Positions 46,934 to 60,302 are shown, numbered from the stretch's first letter. The stretch: DNA of 64,000 bases from Liolophura sinensis (GCF_032854445.1 NC_088299.1:17291608-17355607), one strand, 5' to 3'. Program-made: numbers and translations. Notes: generated by a model from the letters alone, not told the origin.

Positions 46934-47109
46934 TTTATTTATTTTATTTATCTGATTGGTGTTTTATGGTGTACTTAAGAATATTTCACTTATACGATGG
47001 AGGCCAGCTTTATGGAGAGGGGAAGCCATAATCATCCGCAGGTTGCTGGAGGGCCTTCTCACAAACAGCTAGAGAGGAAGCCAGAATGAGCTGGACTTGA
47101 ACTCCCAGC
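46934..47109 (-). mobile_element. SINE-1 copy, lacking the head
   Basis: It runs from the (ttta)n tail complement through 'tctgattggtgttttatggt', 'ccgcaggttgctggaggg' and 'agccagaatgagctggactt' to 'gaactccca', i.e. tail to B box. The A-box part is missing. Confidence 0.88.
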
Positions 47110-49611
47110 AAACCTCAGAACATATACATGTGGCAGACACATGTACATACCTCTATCCATGTATATTGCATCATGTTTTCAAGGTGGGGTTTTAACACAT
47201 CTTCCAGAATGTTAAATACACACAAAAACTGGAACAAACATATGCTTAAATTGTTCACATTCCCATGTAAAATTCTGATGTCAAAATCCTGAGACATACA
47301 GCTAAACATTTAGGTGAAAATGAACTGAAAAGAAAACTGTGATGTGAACTATACCTGAACCAGATGACAGATTACACACTGAGTGACCAGTATAAAGCTA
47401 CACAATCACAGTACAGCCTACAGCCTAATTCCCTAGCCTGCTAGCCATAGGCCAGATTTCACACATGGACCAATCAATGACCAGGGTTAGCTGTACAGAT
47501 CATGCCTTTGCCACATGGGTTGTCATGAATGAACCATGCGGTCACTCCTCCAACCAGATACAAGAATAGTTACATGTAGGTCCTACTGGGATCTGCCTCT
47601 ATTACAGGCAGACATTTGAACTTTATGAAAATCTGAAACTTTATTCAGTTTGAAATATACATGTACATATATGACCAACTTTAAAGGTGACTTAAAACCA
47701 GATAAGACAAAGGAACAAAAAATAGTAACAATCACAAAAAAATGAAATTAAATTTAACACACATGTATATTGGTTTCACATACTGTGAATGCAAAAACAG
47801 AGTGTCCTGAATTTGAACATTGTGTAAATCTATACTAAGTGTAAATGCAATCAGCACAGCCAAGCCCTATTTATACACTTCTTAATTTGGTCATCAACTG
47901 GTTGGCCAATTGTTTGTGTTTTTTTTCGTTCTGATACTATAGACCCAAAGTTTTAGATGTATTAATGTTTCACAACTTTAACTGTGACACAGACTGTGAA
48001 TCTATGTTAAGCTGAACAGGCTGGGAACTGTATCTCCTGTTGCATCTTGCTAAACTTTATTTATATCCACAGTCATAGTTTTTTTATGAAAAAAACATCC
48101 ATTTTATTAATCAAAACCTTTCTGACAATGTTCCACATAAAAAATGAACACAATCAATTCCAATCCAGCAAATTAAACCAAAACAATCACCACGATAACA
48201 AATTTTAAAAATACATGTATATCTATTTGAAAGTTGACCAAGAAGGAAATATATTTATGTACATGTGCGCACAACCTATATAACTTATATGAGAAAGGCC
48301 TTCTGAGTATTAATACCCTGGTTCATACATTTTACCTTACTCAACAGGTGACACACACTACAGACCAGGGTGGCGCACAGGTGTGAACTGCATCAATACA
48401 CCTTGTCATAAACTTTCAACCGTGACCAAGTCTTGTATCAGTCAGGTACTTCCATAAACATGGCACATATGTTGAAACTTCAGCAAATCAACAACAACCT
48501 CTACCAGCATGGCCCTCGTAACAGTACTGGCGTTACATAACACAATCGTCAAAACATCGATATTTTGTTATGAATATGTTCCAATAACTGTCCCAATCAG
48601 CAGGAGAACTAATAGCTGCATGCCCAGATTTAGCCAAATGCCTATAAAAATCTAAACATGTTTTAAATGTAATTAATGTGATGATAAAAATGGGTGTTTT
48701 CACATTATATTATCAGATACATGTACAGTATTATGTACCGTTACTCCTTGCTGGTACATGTGCATAGTTAGCCTGTAGTACTGTAAGTATATTAGAACGG
48801 CTTAAAAGAGTGAGATGGACTACCAAATTTACTCAGAAGCTGTGACTTTTGGGTTAAAGAATATATATTATAATCTGTTGCAAGAGAAAAGGTAGATCAA
48901 GCCTCAAACAGACGAAAACCCAGCAGCCTGGGGCAAATTCATGTACATAAAATATGAACACCGCCAGTTTAATACAGCCTTTTATCATATTGTTTTTGTA
49001 ACAAATTCATGTTCTATTATACCTGACGTAACAAATGCCACAAAACAGTGCGTTTTAGTGGAATATAAAGTTCTTCAAATATTACTTTGGTTCTGAAAGT
49101 CACCTTTTTTCCATCAGGATATCATCTCACCTGCCAAACAAACCTCAAAACACCTCTCTATGGTCAGCAGAACTATTGACGCAGAAAGGAGGAGTCTCTC
49201 ACAGGTATCATGGACAAAACTTTAAATAATTACATTATAATCTGCTTACAAATAGAGTATATAGTCATGACAAAATAAATAGAGTACAGTTAAACTTATA
49301 GATTTGGGGCACTACTCTCAGGTCACAAGAGCGAGTCTACACGTACATGTACAACGTATGTACACTTAGAAAATGCCTTCAATAGGCTACAGGGATTCAC
49401 TAATCCTGTCATGACTCTCATGAGTCCAGAAAATAACAACGGTAATTTTAAAAAGGACTCTTAAAAAGTGTTCTCAAATTTCCAATTTCTATCTACCTGT
49501 TCCTCCTTTGAACAAGTTGCTAGTTACATCATTAAAGTTATAAACATGGAATGCACACAATCTTTTCACTTTTTAGATGCATTAAAACCTTCCCTTTTGA
49601 TCAAGGTACAG
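47110..49611. other. Spacer without recognised gene
   Basis: About 2.5 kb of AT-rich DNA with no frame above about 65 codons and no recognised motif. Confidence 0.45.
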
Positions 49612-50087
49612 CCTTGTGGTACTAGATTTAGAGTAGATTCTAGTGGATCAGTTTTGTGGTACTAGATTTAGAGTAGATTCTAGTGGATCAGTTTTGTGGT
49701 GTTAGATTTAGAGCAGATTCTAGTGCATCAGTTTTGTGGTACTAGATTTAGAGTAGACTCTAGTGGATCAGCTTTGTGGTACTAGATTTAGAGTAGATTC
49801 TAGTGGATCAGTTTTGTGGTGTTAGATTTAGAGTAGATTCTAGTGGATCAGTTTTGTGGTACTAGATTTAGAGCAGATTCTAGTGGATCAGTTTTGTGGT
49901 ACTAGATTTAGAGCAGATTCTAGTGGATCAGTTTTGTGGTACTAAATTTAGAGCAGATTCTAGTGGATCAGTTTTGTGGTACTAGATTTAGAGCAGATTC
50001 TAGTGGATCAGTTTTGTGGTACTAGATTTAGAGCAGATTCTAGTGGATGAGTTTTGTGGTACTAGATTTAGAGTAGATTCTAGTGGC
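49612..50087. repeat. 40-bp minisatellite (about 12 copies)
   Basis: The unit is 40 bp: 'ttttgtggtactagatttag' + 'agtagattctagtggatcag'. Copies differ mainly at 'actag/gttag' and 'agtag/agcag'. Confidence 0.96.
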
Positions 50088-52527
50088 TGCTTGTGAAGTA
50101 AATCTATACATGAAATCCACTAGGGGATTCTAGAAAATATGGCAAGAATAAAGGCCGAGCTACTCATACATCCAGAGAATGACTTCTAGAAACTAATTCT
50201 ATGAATTAGAGTGGATTTGAAACCTACATGTACATGTATTATTTACCTTATGAGGAAGATTACTACCTGTCTGTGTAAAGTACCAGAATAGAGTGTGGCA
50301 CAAGTGTGAGCACACCAGAGGAGTCTTCTCCTTTAAATGACTGATGCTGCAGAACTGTGCGCTGATACCTGCACAAAACACCAGTCCCACAGAACATTCC
50401 CTGACTAGTTCTGCATGACTACATCTCACCAAACTCCCCCACCTGCCCTCAAGTGCCTGATCCGCATAGCTGGAGCCATTCACCTATGACAGCCACAAAG
50501 CACCTATGGGCTGACCAATGCTTAAATAGTACATGCATAAATCACACCCACACAAAAGGTAAATTCATACAGTAATGTAAATGACCATGCACTCTGAATA
50601 AAAACATGTTTCCTGGGGGGTGAGGATAGCGTGTTGTTTGGAGCAATTGCAGAATACATACCAGCAACTTTCGAATCTCAGTTTCTATAACACAACAAAC
50701 AGACAATGCTGTCAAAGCTATTGTGAATGTGTGGCTAGTTGTGCCTCTCTCCTCTTCAACACTATCAAGAGATGGTATAGACACTACAGACATTATTACA
50801 GTGTGGAGCTGTGGTTACTTTTTACCACTGTACTGTAAGACTTCATCACTAGGCTTATCACGCTTAATTCCTTGTTTCTCGTCACTGCTCACACACCATT
50901 TTACGCCTCGCATAGGAGCACAGAGTTTACCTTTTGGCCAGAAAAGATAAAATCATCATAAAATATTACTGAAATAATGATACTGAAGTATGACACTTAT
51001 TCCATCAACCACGCTGATTTTCTAAAATACATGGTATACTGACTGGAAACAAGGGGTCATTACACTGGCCTCAGACCAAATGAAATAAATTCACTGCTTC
51101 AATTTACCGACTGAAATAAGCTGAAAAGGTAAATGGGATTTTAATTTGGAAGAAGGAGGGAGGGGGTAAAAATTGTTGTTCATTTGTACGTGCACGTACT
51201 TGCACTGAAGTCAACGGACTCATTTCCAATGTGCACACAAGTTTTCTGACTCGCACTGAAGTCAACGGACTCATTTCCAATGTGCACACAAGTTTTCTGA
51301 CTTGGCTGATCCCCATGGTTTTCCAACAGCAGATAAATCTGCAATCTATTGTTTTTATAGACTCTTGTTCAGATGTATAGAGCCACACAGCAATGACCAA
51401 TGTGAGTCTGAAGTGATCTTTTAGTCAGGGGAGAGAATCTCATCCTCAAGAGAGGTAAATGCGCACTAATTCTCCTATGCACCTACAAGAGAAAAAATTG
51501 CTAGGGTCGACCCAAAATAGCTAGGGATGGTTGGGTATATTAAATAAGAAACCAAAAGTATTTTCAATCTGGCCTTATACATAAAGTTTCAAGATTAAAA
51601 TAGAGGAAAATGATGCACACTTTCTTGTTCCATAAAACTTTATCTGCATGCACATTACCACATAAAAAAGAAACTTCAGCTTTCAAGTAATTATGAAATG
51701 TACACATCCTTGATACATATACACGTCCTTGTGAGCTACACTGTGTATTGCCCACACAGACAGCATTCCATCCTCCCTCACCCCACGTCCAGATACACTC
51801 CACTGAGCAATAAGAACACTTTAGCCAGCACTGATCAAGCATGTAGACACCATGCTGATCAAGACACATGTACACACACATGTACATACAACACACCAGC
51901 ATACCAGCAACATTTCAGCAATTCCATCATCGACCAAAACCTGTTGTCTGTCCTCAAAAGGGAACAACTCAATGCAAGCTTTATGAGGGTCTTCTACACC
52001 TATTCACTGAACTTGTGTGGTGTCCTACATATTATACACCCAAACGGCATGCATGTGGAAGTATATAATGGAGGGAATTCAACCTTATTTACAGCATAAA
52101 CAGTTTAACTGCCAACTCCACATGTTCATGGCCATGTCATTTATGCAATCAAATATAAAAAATTCTTTATGTATACATGTATCTATACAAACTGAAAGTA
52201 TATACATCTATGAGTATATAAAAAATGATGAAAAAGTTAAGGGATATATATATTTCTTACTGGGTTTACATTTTGCAAGTTTCTTTCTCGTAAGACCCTC
52301 TCTATGGCTGTCGGCTATAAGAACAACTTGTGGCACATGAATAACATTGAATTTAAATTGATTGTAACACCCAATCTCATTGATCTATGCCACACCAAGG
52401 CCGGCAGAAACGATTCAAAAAGAAATTTAAAATGATGTGGAGCTATCTGGACTGGATATATATTCACCAATAAACAGGCTCGCCAATGATAAATTGAAAT
52501 ACCAGTCACATCTACATATTAAAAGAT
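50088..52527. other. Spacer without recognised gene
   Basis: No gene is recognised. A 51-bp direct duplication around 'cactgaagtcaacggactca' lies at about 51203-51304. Frames of up to 133 codons (51698-52099) show no family features. Confidence 0.4.
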
Positions 52528-52537
52528 GAGTAGTAAG

Positions 52538-52909
52538 TGAGCGAGTGAGTGCTTGGGGTTTAACGTCGTATTCAACAATTTTTTCAGTCATATGACGATG
52601 AAGGAATCCTTCGGGTGTGTGAGATATGCCTCCTTGTTGCAGGATGGTTTTCCACCGCTCTTTTATCTAGCGCTGCTTCACTGAGACGACTTACCAAAGG
52701 CAAGTAAGCCACTCTGCCTGAGCCATTATACTGATACAGGTCAACCAGTCATTGCACTATCTCCTTCATGCTGCACGCCCAGCGTGGAAGTTACAGCTTC
52801 CTCTTGTAAAGTCTTAGGTGTGACTCGACCCAGGATTGATCCTGGATCTACAGCTCCTGATGCAGACGCTCTATCAACCAGACTATATGAGCTATTCGGG
52901 CCGGTAAAA
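52538..52909 (-). mobile_element. SINE-2, long copy with tRNA-like head and target-site duplication
   Basis: On the minus strand the head reads 'ggcccgaatagctcatatag', 'tctggttgatagagcgtctg' (A-box-like) and 'ccaggatcaatcctgggtcg' (B-box-like), so it is tRNA-derived. The body contains 'ggcttacttgcctttggtaa' and 'ctgcaacaaggaggca', and the tail is 'aaccccaagcactcactcgc'. A 10-bp direct repeat, 'gagtagtaag', flanks it at 52528-52537 and 52910-52919. The element is about 370 bp and belongs to a different family from SINE-1. Related copies are at 9078-9264 and 55144-55407. Confidence 0.88.
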
Positions 52910-52919
52910 GAGTAGTAAG

Positions 52920-55143
52920 CTGGTGGCTTAACAATGTACATGCATACACATGTATACAAACATTGTAGCACATAGAAATTCAAAAAGAGAGTCTTCCAAA
53001 CTGAAAACCAACTGGTCGAGTTCTATCTCTTTAAAGATACACCTATATGTGCGTGAAAAGTATGGTTTGAATTTCTTACTACGCTGATTATCATGTGTTC
53101 TAATATATGAAAGCGCAAACAAAATTCTCAACTTTATTTTGGGGGAGTGAAAATTTAAACTACAGTTTTCCTAAGGTTCAGTCTGGAAATTAAGTATAGT
53201 CAAGACAGCTGTGATATCACAGGAGATATCACAGATAAACAAGTTTGTGGGAGAAGGAGTCCAAATGGGTCCAAATTTTGAGACATAAAATGTGCCCCTA
53301 AAATGAAAATTTACAATAAACATATTGCCATACATAACCATCAGGATATTCTTAAGACTTCCTTCATTAAGGTTGACCTGATCAGACATATCAGAAAAAA
53401 ATAGGGTAGGTCAGGAGAAAAATTGTTAAACTTTGTAATTCTGTCTAAGGAAAAATAGTACAGCTATTTTAAAGAAAAGAAATGCTGTTAAAGGCCTAAC
53501 AAAAACTGGGGACTGTTTTTGGATGGTCAGTCTGCTTACCTCCAAGGTAATGATGGCCTCAGCGTCATTTTTGAGTTACTTTCCCTGACTCCTTCAAGGA
53601 TGACAGGGTTCATACAGATGTTAATCATTAGAAAGGGCATAGACCCACCCAATGAGAAAGTGGAAGGATTCTTGCCACTGGGTACATTTCTACAGGCTGC
53701 TGAAGGTACTGTTATGTGTAAGCACTGAGAACAGCTACAGGCCAAATTTAGCTTGATTGACAGCTGACTGGTGTTTGATGTATATAATGCATATAATGAT
53801 AAAGGCTTCTTAAGTCAAACACCACACAAGACATGCAAGAGCACGTGTGCAAGGCAGCAATACAAACTCCTGTATAATCACTTGGCCTGTACATTACCGA
53901 GTGAGATGGTCAGACTTACAATACAGCTGCACACTTGTAGCATACATGTGCATTCATATACCTATGTACATAAAGCTAGGGATGACACCTCTTAAACACT
54001 CTAAAAGAAGCCACACCTGGGTTAAAGTTCCATCTTGTTATCCATGAAACAGTTATGCTCCCTATGATTGTGCAACAAGTAAATGCCATGAGAGAAGCTT
54101 TACACATTTTCAGTTATAGCAGCCCTAATACAATAATGAAGTAAAAATCACAGGTAAAAGAATGCCAAAAATGGGCAATGAGGAAATGTCCTGCATTACT
54201 CCTGTTTTACTAGCACTCAGCTGTAAACTTTGCAATCTGAAAACAACCTTCTTTTCACATAAATGTACATGTATGAACAGAAATAAGCAGAAATTAAGAC
54301 ATGCATAAATACACTGTACAATGGTAAATTAAATTCATAAATGTTTACATGTAAACAACTCTAATTTCACAAAATCTCGCAGTTGCTACATTTTACAAAT
54401 CACCTAAAGTTAGGTATGTCAAAAAGCATTTTCAAAAGCAAATAATGGCCTGAACATGACACTTTTGATGGTAACACTAAAAGCTTTTCTGATAAAAAAT
54501 TAATTAACCCCCTCCCCCCTCCCCCCAACCAAAAAAAAAAAAACTAAAAAGAAAAGTGGCACTGTAAAGTGGATGAATCATAATCAATCAAAATGAGTCA
54601 CACTTGAAAAATACTAAACTTTAGGTAAAATACAGTACATGAAGGAGACGACCCTATTATACACGTACATGGCTCAGAGAGATAAATATACGTAAGTAGT
54701 AGAGATTTGTGATAGTGGAATACATCTTGATATTTGACAAGTTCAAGCACATGGCTGAACTTTCTTGTCAGGTAATGAGAGATCAATGATACAGACAAAC
54801 AGAGTATACAGATATGGTGTGTAAATGACGGTGAGGGGATGGACCAACTTCAATAAAAGCAAATTTAAAAAAACATGTGTTAGCATTTAATCATTTTGCA
54901 GGTCAGAGTAATTCACCCGAAACCTCTTACTGTAGGTGGCTGTGTATGACAGAATCCCTCATATGTTACTGTCATGATGAATGCTGCAGGTAAAAATCTT
55001 TGTTGTCATCAAAATTTAAATATGCCAAGCCCAAAAAGAAAAGTACATATATCTCAATCTTTCTCCTCCCCATTCAGACGTGAAAACCAGCGTATCAGAA
55101 ACTGCTGTAATCAGAACAAGTCACAAATAAAATAAGGTACAAT
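52920..55143. other. Spacer without recognised gene
   Basis: AT-rich DNA with a C-rich/poly-A tract near 54509-54542. I see no gene. Confidence 0.45.
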
Positions 55144-55407
55144 GAAACTTCCTCCCTTGGCGTTCAGCATGAAGGGCATAGTGCAATGACTGGTTGGCCC
55201 ATATCAGTATAATGGCTCAGGCAGGGCGGCTTACTTGCCTTCGGTAAGGCTTCAGTGAAGCAGCACTAGATAAAAGAGCGGTCGAAATCCGTCCTGCAAC
55301 AAGGAGGCACATTACATGCACTCTAAGGATTCATTCGTCATCATATGTCATCATAGCTAAATTGTTAGGTACGACATTAAACCCCAAGCACTCACTGACT
55401 CACTCTG
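55144..55407 (+). mobile_element. SINE-2 copy, 5'-truncated
   Basis: It matches the body and tail of the 52538-52909 element: 'cagcatgaagggcatagtgc', 'ggcggcttacttgccttcgg', 'ctgcaacaaggaggcac' and the tail 'aaccccaagcactcactgac'. The tRNA-like head is missing, and no clear target-site duplication is seen. Confidence 0.85.
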
Positions 55408-56691
55408 ACTGCAGGTTGAGCAGCCATGGATATGGCTTATCCAAATATTCCTCAAGTATATAACTATCGATGTGCTCAGGCTATGAGACGTTACACTGAA
55501 ATTGTATGAACATGTATGTTGGTCCAGCTAACTGAGTTATTTATCTGCCAATATTATGATACTCTCTGCATTTTGCTAGAAAATGTTCTGCAATTTGAGA
55601 ACTTTTCTTCTCTTTCTCAGTGTCTCTCTGTCAGCTGAATTTCTCTTTCTTTGTAGCTAATTTCCACTGAGTGGCGGCTCGTTCAGATCTCTCCTCTGTA
55701 TAAATTTCATATCACTTACAGGTAAACTTATTGAACGAAATACCACAGTTATGGAAACTATTAATCATAAATTAACGAAATAACCAACGGATCCTGAGCC
55801 TACCAAAGATAAACTCCTACAGAGCATAACATCGGCCTTTATTGGGCTTGTCATTCCTCGTTGTTGTTGTTTTACCCATAACAGTGATATTGATCGGTGC
55901 TTGCAGCTGCAGCCTAAGCGATTCCAGTCGAAACTGGTATATTGGAATATACTTACCAACTCAGTTATCGTGGTTTGAAAGGAGGCTCTACAAAACAGCA
56001 GATAGAACAATGAAGGAAGAAAATGCAAAATTTCCAAAGACTTGAAATTTTTTCTCTCTGGGGTGGAGAATGATCCACGTGTGCCGGCTCTGGGGACGTT
56101 CTGCGGTTTGGAAGTCTGCCCGACAGCGCCGTGTTTGGGGTCAGTATATCGGCTGCCAGCCTCCTGAGCAATACGCTCTGCCTACCATCTCGGCTGCTCA
56201 CCGGTGATGTATCCATGTGCCCAGGGATTATTTGTTTTATTAGATTGGTCTTTCGGTCTCTGTTAGGAAGTGGCATCAATATACCAACTGGAATAGTACC
56301 CAAAAGTTACTAGTTTTCAACTTTTTAAATAGTGTTGTAAGGAATTTTCTAAGAATTAATGAATGTACCGAAAGTAGCCCCATCGTTCCAGGGATATTAC
56401 TGGGTCATGTGTGACCGCAGAAGTAGGCCATTCATCGAAATGACTTGCAGAATCTTGTGGTTTAGAGTACAAGAGCACGTGTGCAAAAAATGTAAACAAA
56501 TCATAATGTGGTGCTGTTTATGCAATTTGCTGAGCGCAGTACTATCACACACACTAACCAAGGCATTTAAATTTCCCAAAATAGGCATCTTAAACCACTT
56601 TTTCCCCCATACGAATAAATAGATAGGCCTAGCATGCTGCCGGTGCTGCCATTGCTTTCAATGAGAAAAAAAAAAGTTAAACCCTTCTACT
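55408..56691. other. Spacer with a GC-richer patch
   Basis: The stretch 56050-56300 is richer in GC and CpG than its surroundings and stays open for 112 codons on the minus strand. No domain is visible. A promoter or untranslated first exon (possibly of the minus-strand OSGIN gene, 17 kb away) is conceivable, but nothing in the sequence proves it. Confidence 0.3.
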
Positions 56692-56912
56692 TATTTTTTT
56701 GACTGGTGTTTTACGCCATACTCAAGAATGTTTCACTTATATGACGGCGGTCAACATTATGACCATCCGCAAGTTGCTGCAAGACCTTCCCACTTACGGC
56801 CGGAGAGGAAGGCATCATGAGCTGGACTTCAGCTGACAGCGACCGCATTAGTGAGAGGCTCTTGGGTCATTACGCTGAGTTAGCGCGCTAACTAACTGAG
56901 CCAAAGAGGTTG
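56692..56912 (-). mobile_element. SINE-1 copy with head
   Basis: Tail complement 'gactggtgttttacgccata', body 'acttacggccggagagg', B-box region 'gagctggacttcagctgaca', and head complement 'agcgcgctaactaactgagc'. It lacks the segment between 'acattat' and 'gaccatccgc', about 40 bp relative to the 43410 copy. Its 5' half lies within one arm of an inverted duplication (56764-57034 against 60521-60790). Confidence 0.88.
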
Positions 56913-57034
56913 CTGAGGCTCACCTTGTTCTATAGGCTATTTATGTAGGCCTACGATTTAAGCTACATGTATATATAGGCTATAGCTACTGGGTTCCATG
57001 GGAGGGAACCAAATCATAATTAGCATCCAGTTGA
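56764..57034 (+). repeat. Inverted duplication, left arm
   Basis: About 270 bp that matches 60521-60790 in reverse complement with few differences. It includes the 5' half of a SINE-1 plus about 120 bp outside the SINE ('agctacatgtatatataggc', 'ttccatgggagggaaccaaa', 'tcataattagcatccagttg'). Confidence 0.9.
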
Positions 57035-58799
57035 TGGCTATCACTTTAAAATAGTCCCGACTGCAGCTGCCTGGGGTGTGTGTATTAACGATCTGCAGCG
57101 CAGTCATCGTAGCTACAAGTATTATACATAGACAGATATTAGCGTACATGTGTCAAATATACATGTAGCCTATGGTTGCAAAGCGGAGTAACTCATTCCG
57201 TATTCAGTGTCAAATATTAAGCTCCAGGCAGCAAATCACGAAGCGATCTTAGATTTATGTCAAAATTTTAATTACTCCATTTGGTATATTCCTTATTTTG
57301 GCTGAAATTTTGTGTACAATAACTTACCAGAATTGACGTTGTCAAGCAATATTTTGATCTTGTTACATTAATTAGAAATAGCAATTTTAAAGTGATTTGA
57401 AATTTTGATCAAAGTCTAAGATGGCTTTGTGATCCTGGGGCCAGGCCTAATAACAGACTTTTAGGCCTATGTCAGCTAGTGTGGATGAATTCATTCATTC
57501 AAGTACGGTTCTATACAGAATGTATAGTACTGTAGGCCTATTTGCTATGAAATTTGTTTGGAAAAAACATGCACTTTTAGTGACAAATATAATATAGGCC
57601 ATATAGCTATTACTTTTGGTGCTGAATCTCATATTTTTAATTCCAGCTGGATACCATGACAATACTTTGGTAACAAACCTCGAAACATCTTCTACGAAGA
57701 AAAGAGCTCTCAAAACTTGAGCAAAACGAGTAAGTCGTGCAGGCATTTTAGGTCAAATGCCGTATACAATTATATGTATTGATGTTGGTCTGTTAATTTA
57801 GTGCCATTCGGCGTTTTTAACATTTTCAAATGATTTACCATGTTTCAAAGGACTTTCTATTAAGAACTCAACTTAAAGAACAAAGAATTCAAAGTATATA
57901 CAAAAGCAAATTAACGTAGAAACAAAAACATTCTACGCAATTCAGCAATGAACTGCGAAAAGTTTTCTCTGAGGTTGAAAAGCAGTTGGTTGACGGCTAG
58001 TGTACCAATGATGTCTGCTCCGACGCATATGGATTCTCAGCGGAGAAAAGGTTTACACTGCAGAGAAAACTTTAATTAGTTTCAACCACGGAGAAAACCT
58101 TTCCACCACAGAGAAAGGCCTTACACAGCAGAGAAAATGATGATGTCTTAATGCTATAAATTAGAAGCTAACGTTAAAGTTTCGAATGAGTTTAAAGCTT
58201 GTGGCACAGAAACAAAAGAAGACGAAAACCATAAATACTGTCGGAAAACAATGAAAATCGTTTTCTCTTTAGCATCGTGGAGAAAATCTTTGCGCCATGG
58301 AGAAAACATTTACTTTGCGGAGAAAACGTTTACATGGCAGAGAAATCTGTCGTCATTGTTTTTCGACGTTTTAGTTGAATTTACCAATTTTGCCATATTG
58401 TTTCATATAACATATGCTTTAACATATATACAATACGTAATAGATTATATGTTAAACCCTTTCTCCTTAATGATAAGTTTTAAGTAGAAAAAACTATCAG
58501 TCATGGTAAACCGATAAAAAATGTGAAAAGTTTCGAATGACACTAACAGGCCACTGTATATACGTACGGTATGTGAATGCGTGCTACATGACTGGAGAAT
58601 CTGCATCTTAAATCTTGCCTTTATATTGTGTGCAAAACAACCCCACTCTCTTTGTTAATTTTAATCACAACCCATAAAGATATAGACACTGAAGCAAAAT
58701 TAAGACTCAGAGAAGATGCTGTGTTATTCTTTGATTGCATGTGCACTGTACAGAGTGAAATTCTCATGGAGATTAATTATCTGCTTTTACTTTCGAAGT
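57035..58799. other. Spacer; one weak exon candidate
   Basis: AT-rich. A weak minus-strand exon candidate (57495-57746) is listed separately. At about 58035-58345 words such as 'cggagaaaac' and 'cagagaaaacctttac' recur about ten times at irregular spacing, a decayed minisatellite. Confidence 0.4.
57495..57746 (-). CDS. Unrecognised small ORF or possible first exon
   Basis: 83-codon frame. The first 37 residues (MPARLTRFAQVLRALFFVED, then VSRFVTKVLSWYPAGIK) look like an amphipathic, basic N-terminus such as a mitochondrial or membrane leader. The remainder is AT-rich and looks like intron. The ATG has A at -3. Possible donors are 'gtatcc' after TCATG and 'gtttgt' after TTTCGAG, neither of them strong. 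I do not recognise the protein, and it may be chance. Confidence 0.2.
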   Translation of the reverse strand: MPARLTRFAQVLRALFFVEDVSRFVTKVLSWYPAGIKNMRFSTKSNSYMAYIIFVTKSACFFQTNFIANRPTVLYILYRTVLE

Positions 58800-59576
58800 C
58801 GTTCAGTATATGTCCGATACCGGGATCGTTCAGCATATGTCCGATACCGGGATCGTTCAGCATGTGTCCGATACCGGGATCGTTCAGCATGTGTCCGATA
58901 CCGGGATCGTTCAGGATGTGTCCGATACCGGGATCGTTCAGGATGTGTCCGATACCGGGATCGTTCAGCATGTGTCCGATACCGGGATCGTTCAGCATGT
59001 GTCGATACCGGGATCGTTCAGCATGTGTCCGATACCGGGATCGTTCAGCATGTGTCCGATACCGGGATCGTTCAGCATGTGTCCCATACCGGGATCGTTC
59101 AGCATGTGTCCGATACCGGGATCGTTCAGCATGTGTCCGATACCAGGATCGTTCAGCATATGTCCGATACCGGGATCGTTCAGCATGTGTCCGATACCGG
59201 GATCGTTCAGCATGTGTCCGATACCGGGATCGTTCAGGATGTGTCCGATACCGGGATCGTTCAGCATGTGTCGATACCGGGATCGTTCAGCATGTGTCCG
59301 ATACCGGGATCGTTCAGCATGTGTCCGATACCGGGATCGTTCAGCATGTGTCCCATACCGGGATCGTTCAGCATGTGCCCGATACCGGGATCGTTCAGCA
59401 TGTGTCCCATACCGGGATCGTTCAGCATGTGTCCGATACCGGGATCGTTCAGCATGTGTCCGATACCGGGATCGTTCAGCATATGTCCGATACCGGGATC
59501 GTTAAGTATGTGTCCGATACCGGGATCGTTTAGTATATGTCCGATACCGGGATCGTTTAGTATATATCCGATACCG
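58800..59576. repeat. 27-bp minisatellite (about 29 copies)
   Basis: The unit is 27 bp: 'tccgataccgggatcgttca' + 'gcatgtg'. It is GC-rich compared with its flanks and contains CpG. Two units are one base short ('gtgtcgatacc' near 59001 and 59270), 269 bp apart and followed by the same pattern of variants ('gtcccatacc' three units later), so a ten-unit block was duplicated. All frames stay open (SMCPIPGSF, ACVRYRDRS and HVSDTGIVQ on plus, MLNDPGIGH on minus) because 27 is a multiple of three. Confidence 0.96.
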
Positions 59577-59582
59577 GAATAG

Positions 59583-60233
59583 AAGATGCCATGCATTAAA
59601 AGGAGTACTTATTTGGGGAAACAGGATCGTAATGTATAGATGTTTCAATGAACGCATTAAGGCCAATTCTATATTTTACAAATGGACATGTACTTTTTGT
59701 AAGAAAGTTTTGGTTGTGTGGAGATTCAAACAGCTTCTACCTGTTATGTACAAGACTTACTGCAATGTCGGGGTTGGGCTACATATTGGGCTATATATAT
59801 GTCCGTTGCTATACCGTGGCGGTTGTTGATAGAACTTTGAACTTGACAGAAAAGTACAAGTCAAAAAGCCATATATACCGAAACAGGTTGAAAATGCATA
59901 ACTGGCAACCAACCATGATTGTTGGTCAGTTATTTAATTTGAAAGGTGTTTATTATTAAGGGAAAACTTTTTCTGTGTCTATGTTACGAGTGACAATTTA
60001 CCAACCAACATACTGCAGTCTTTGCTCTAATTTCACTCTCTGTGATGACGTCCTTTGTATTGCATATACTTGTAAACCAGAAATCTGCAACTGCGTATGA
60101 CAAGTATCGCGTTAAACAATCGGATAAATGAGCACGCGATCAAACACGCGGGACTTGCGGTTGGCGATGCTCTTGGACAAAAACTGATCTGTATACCAGC
60201 ATTTTGTTTGACTTTCGTGAGATTCCAGATTCA
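59583..60233. other. Spacer without recognised gene
   Basis: The frames at 59632-59829 and 59648-59959 have no recognised motif. Nothing else is seen. Confidence 0.4.
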
Positions 60234-60302
60234 ATTTATTTATTTATTTGATTGGTGTTTTACGCTGTACTCAAGAATATTTCACTTAAACGAGGGCGGC
60301 CT
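60234..60302 (-). mobile_element. SINE-1 3' fragment
   Basis: The (ttta)n tail complement, then 'gattggtgttttacgctgta', 'ctcaagaatatttcactt' and 'cgagggcggcc'. Only the 3' end is present. Confidence 0.85.

Noticed and set aside
56050-56303. GC-rich 112-codon minus-strand frame
   Set aside because: No domain or splice context is seen. The composition fits a promoter-like patch as well as coding DNA, so I did not call a gene.
58628-59596. Long frames of up to 301 codons on both strands
   Set aside because: They come from the 27-bp repeat, which has no stop codon in most frames. The frame-shifting one-base deletions argue against a selected protein.
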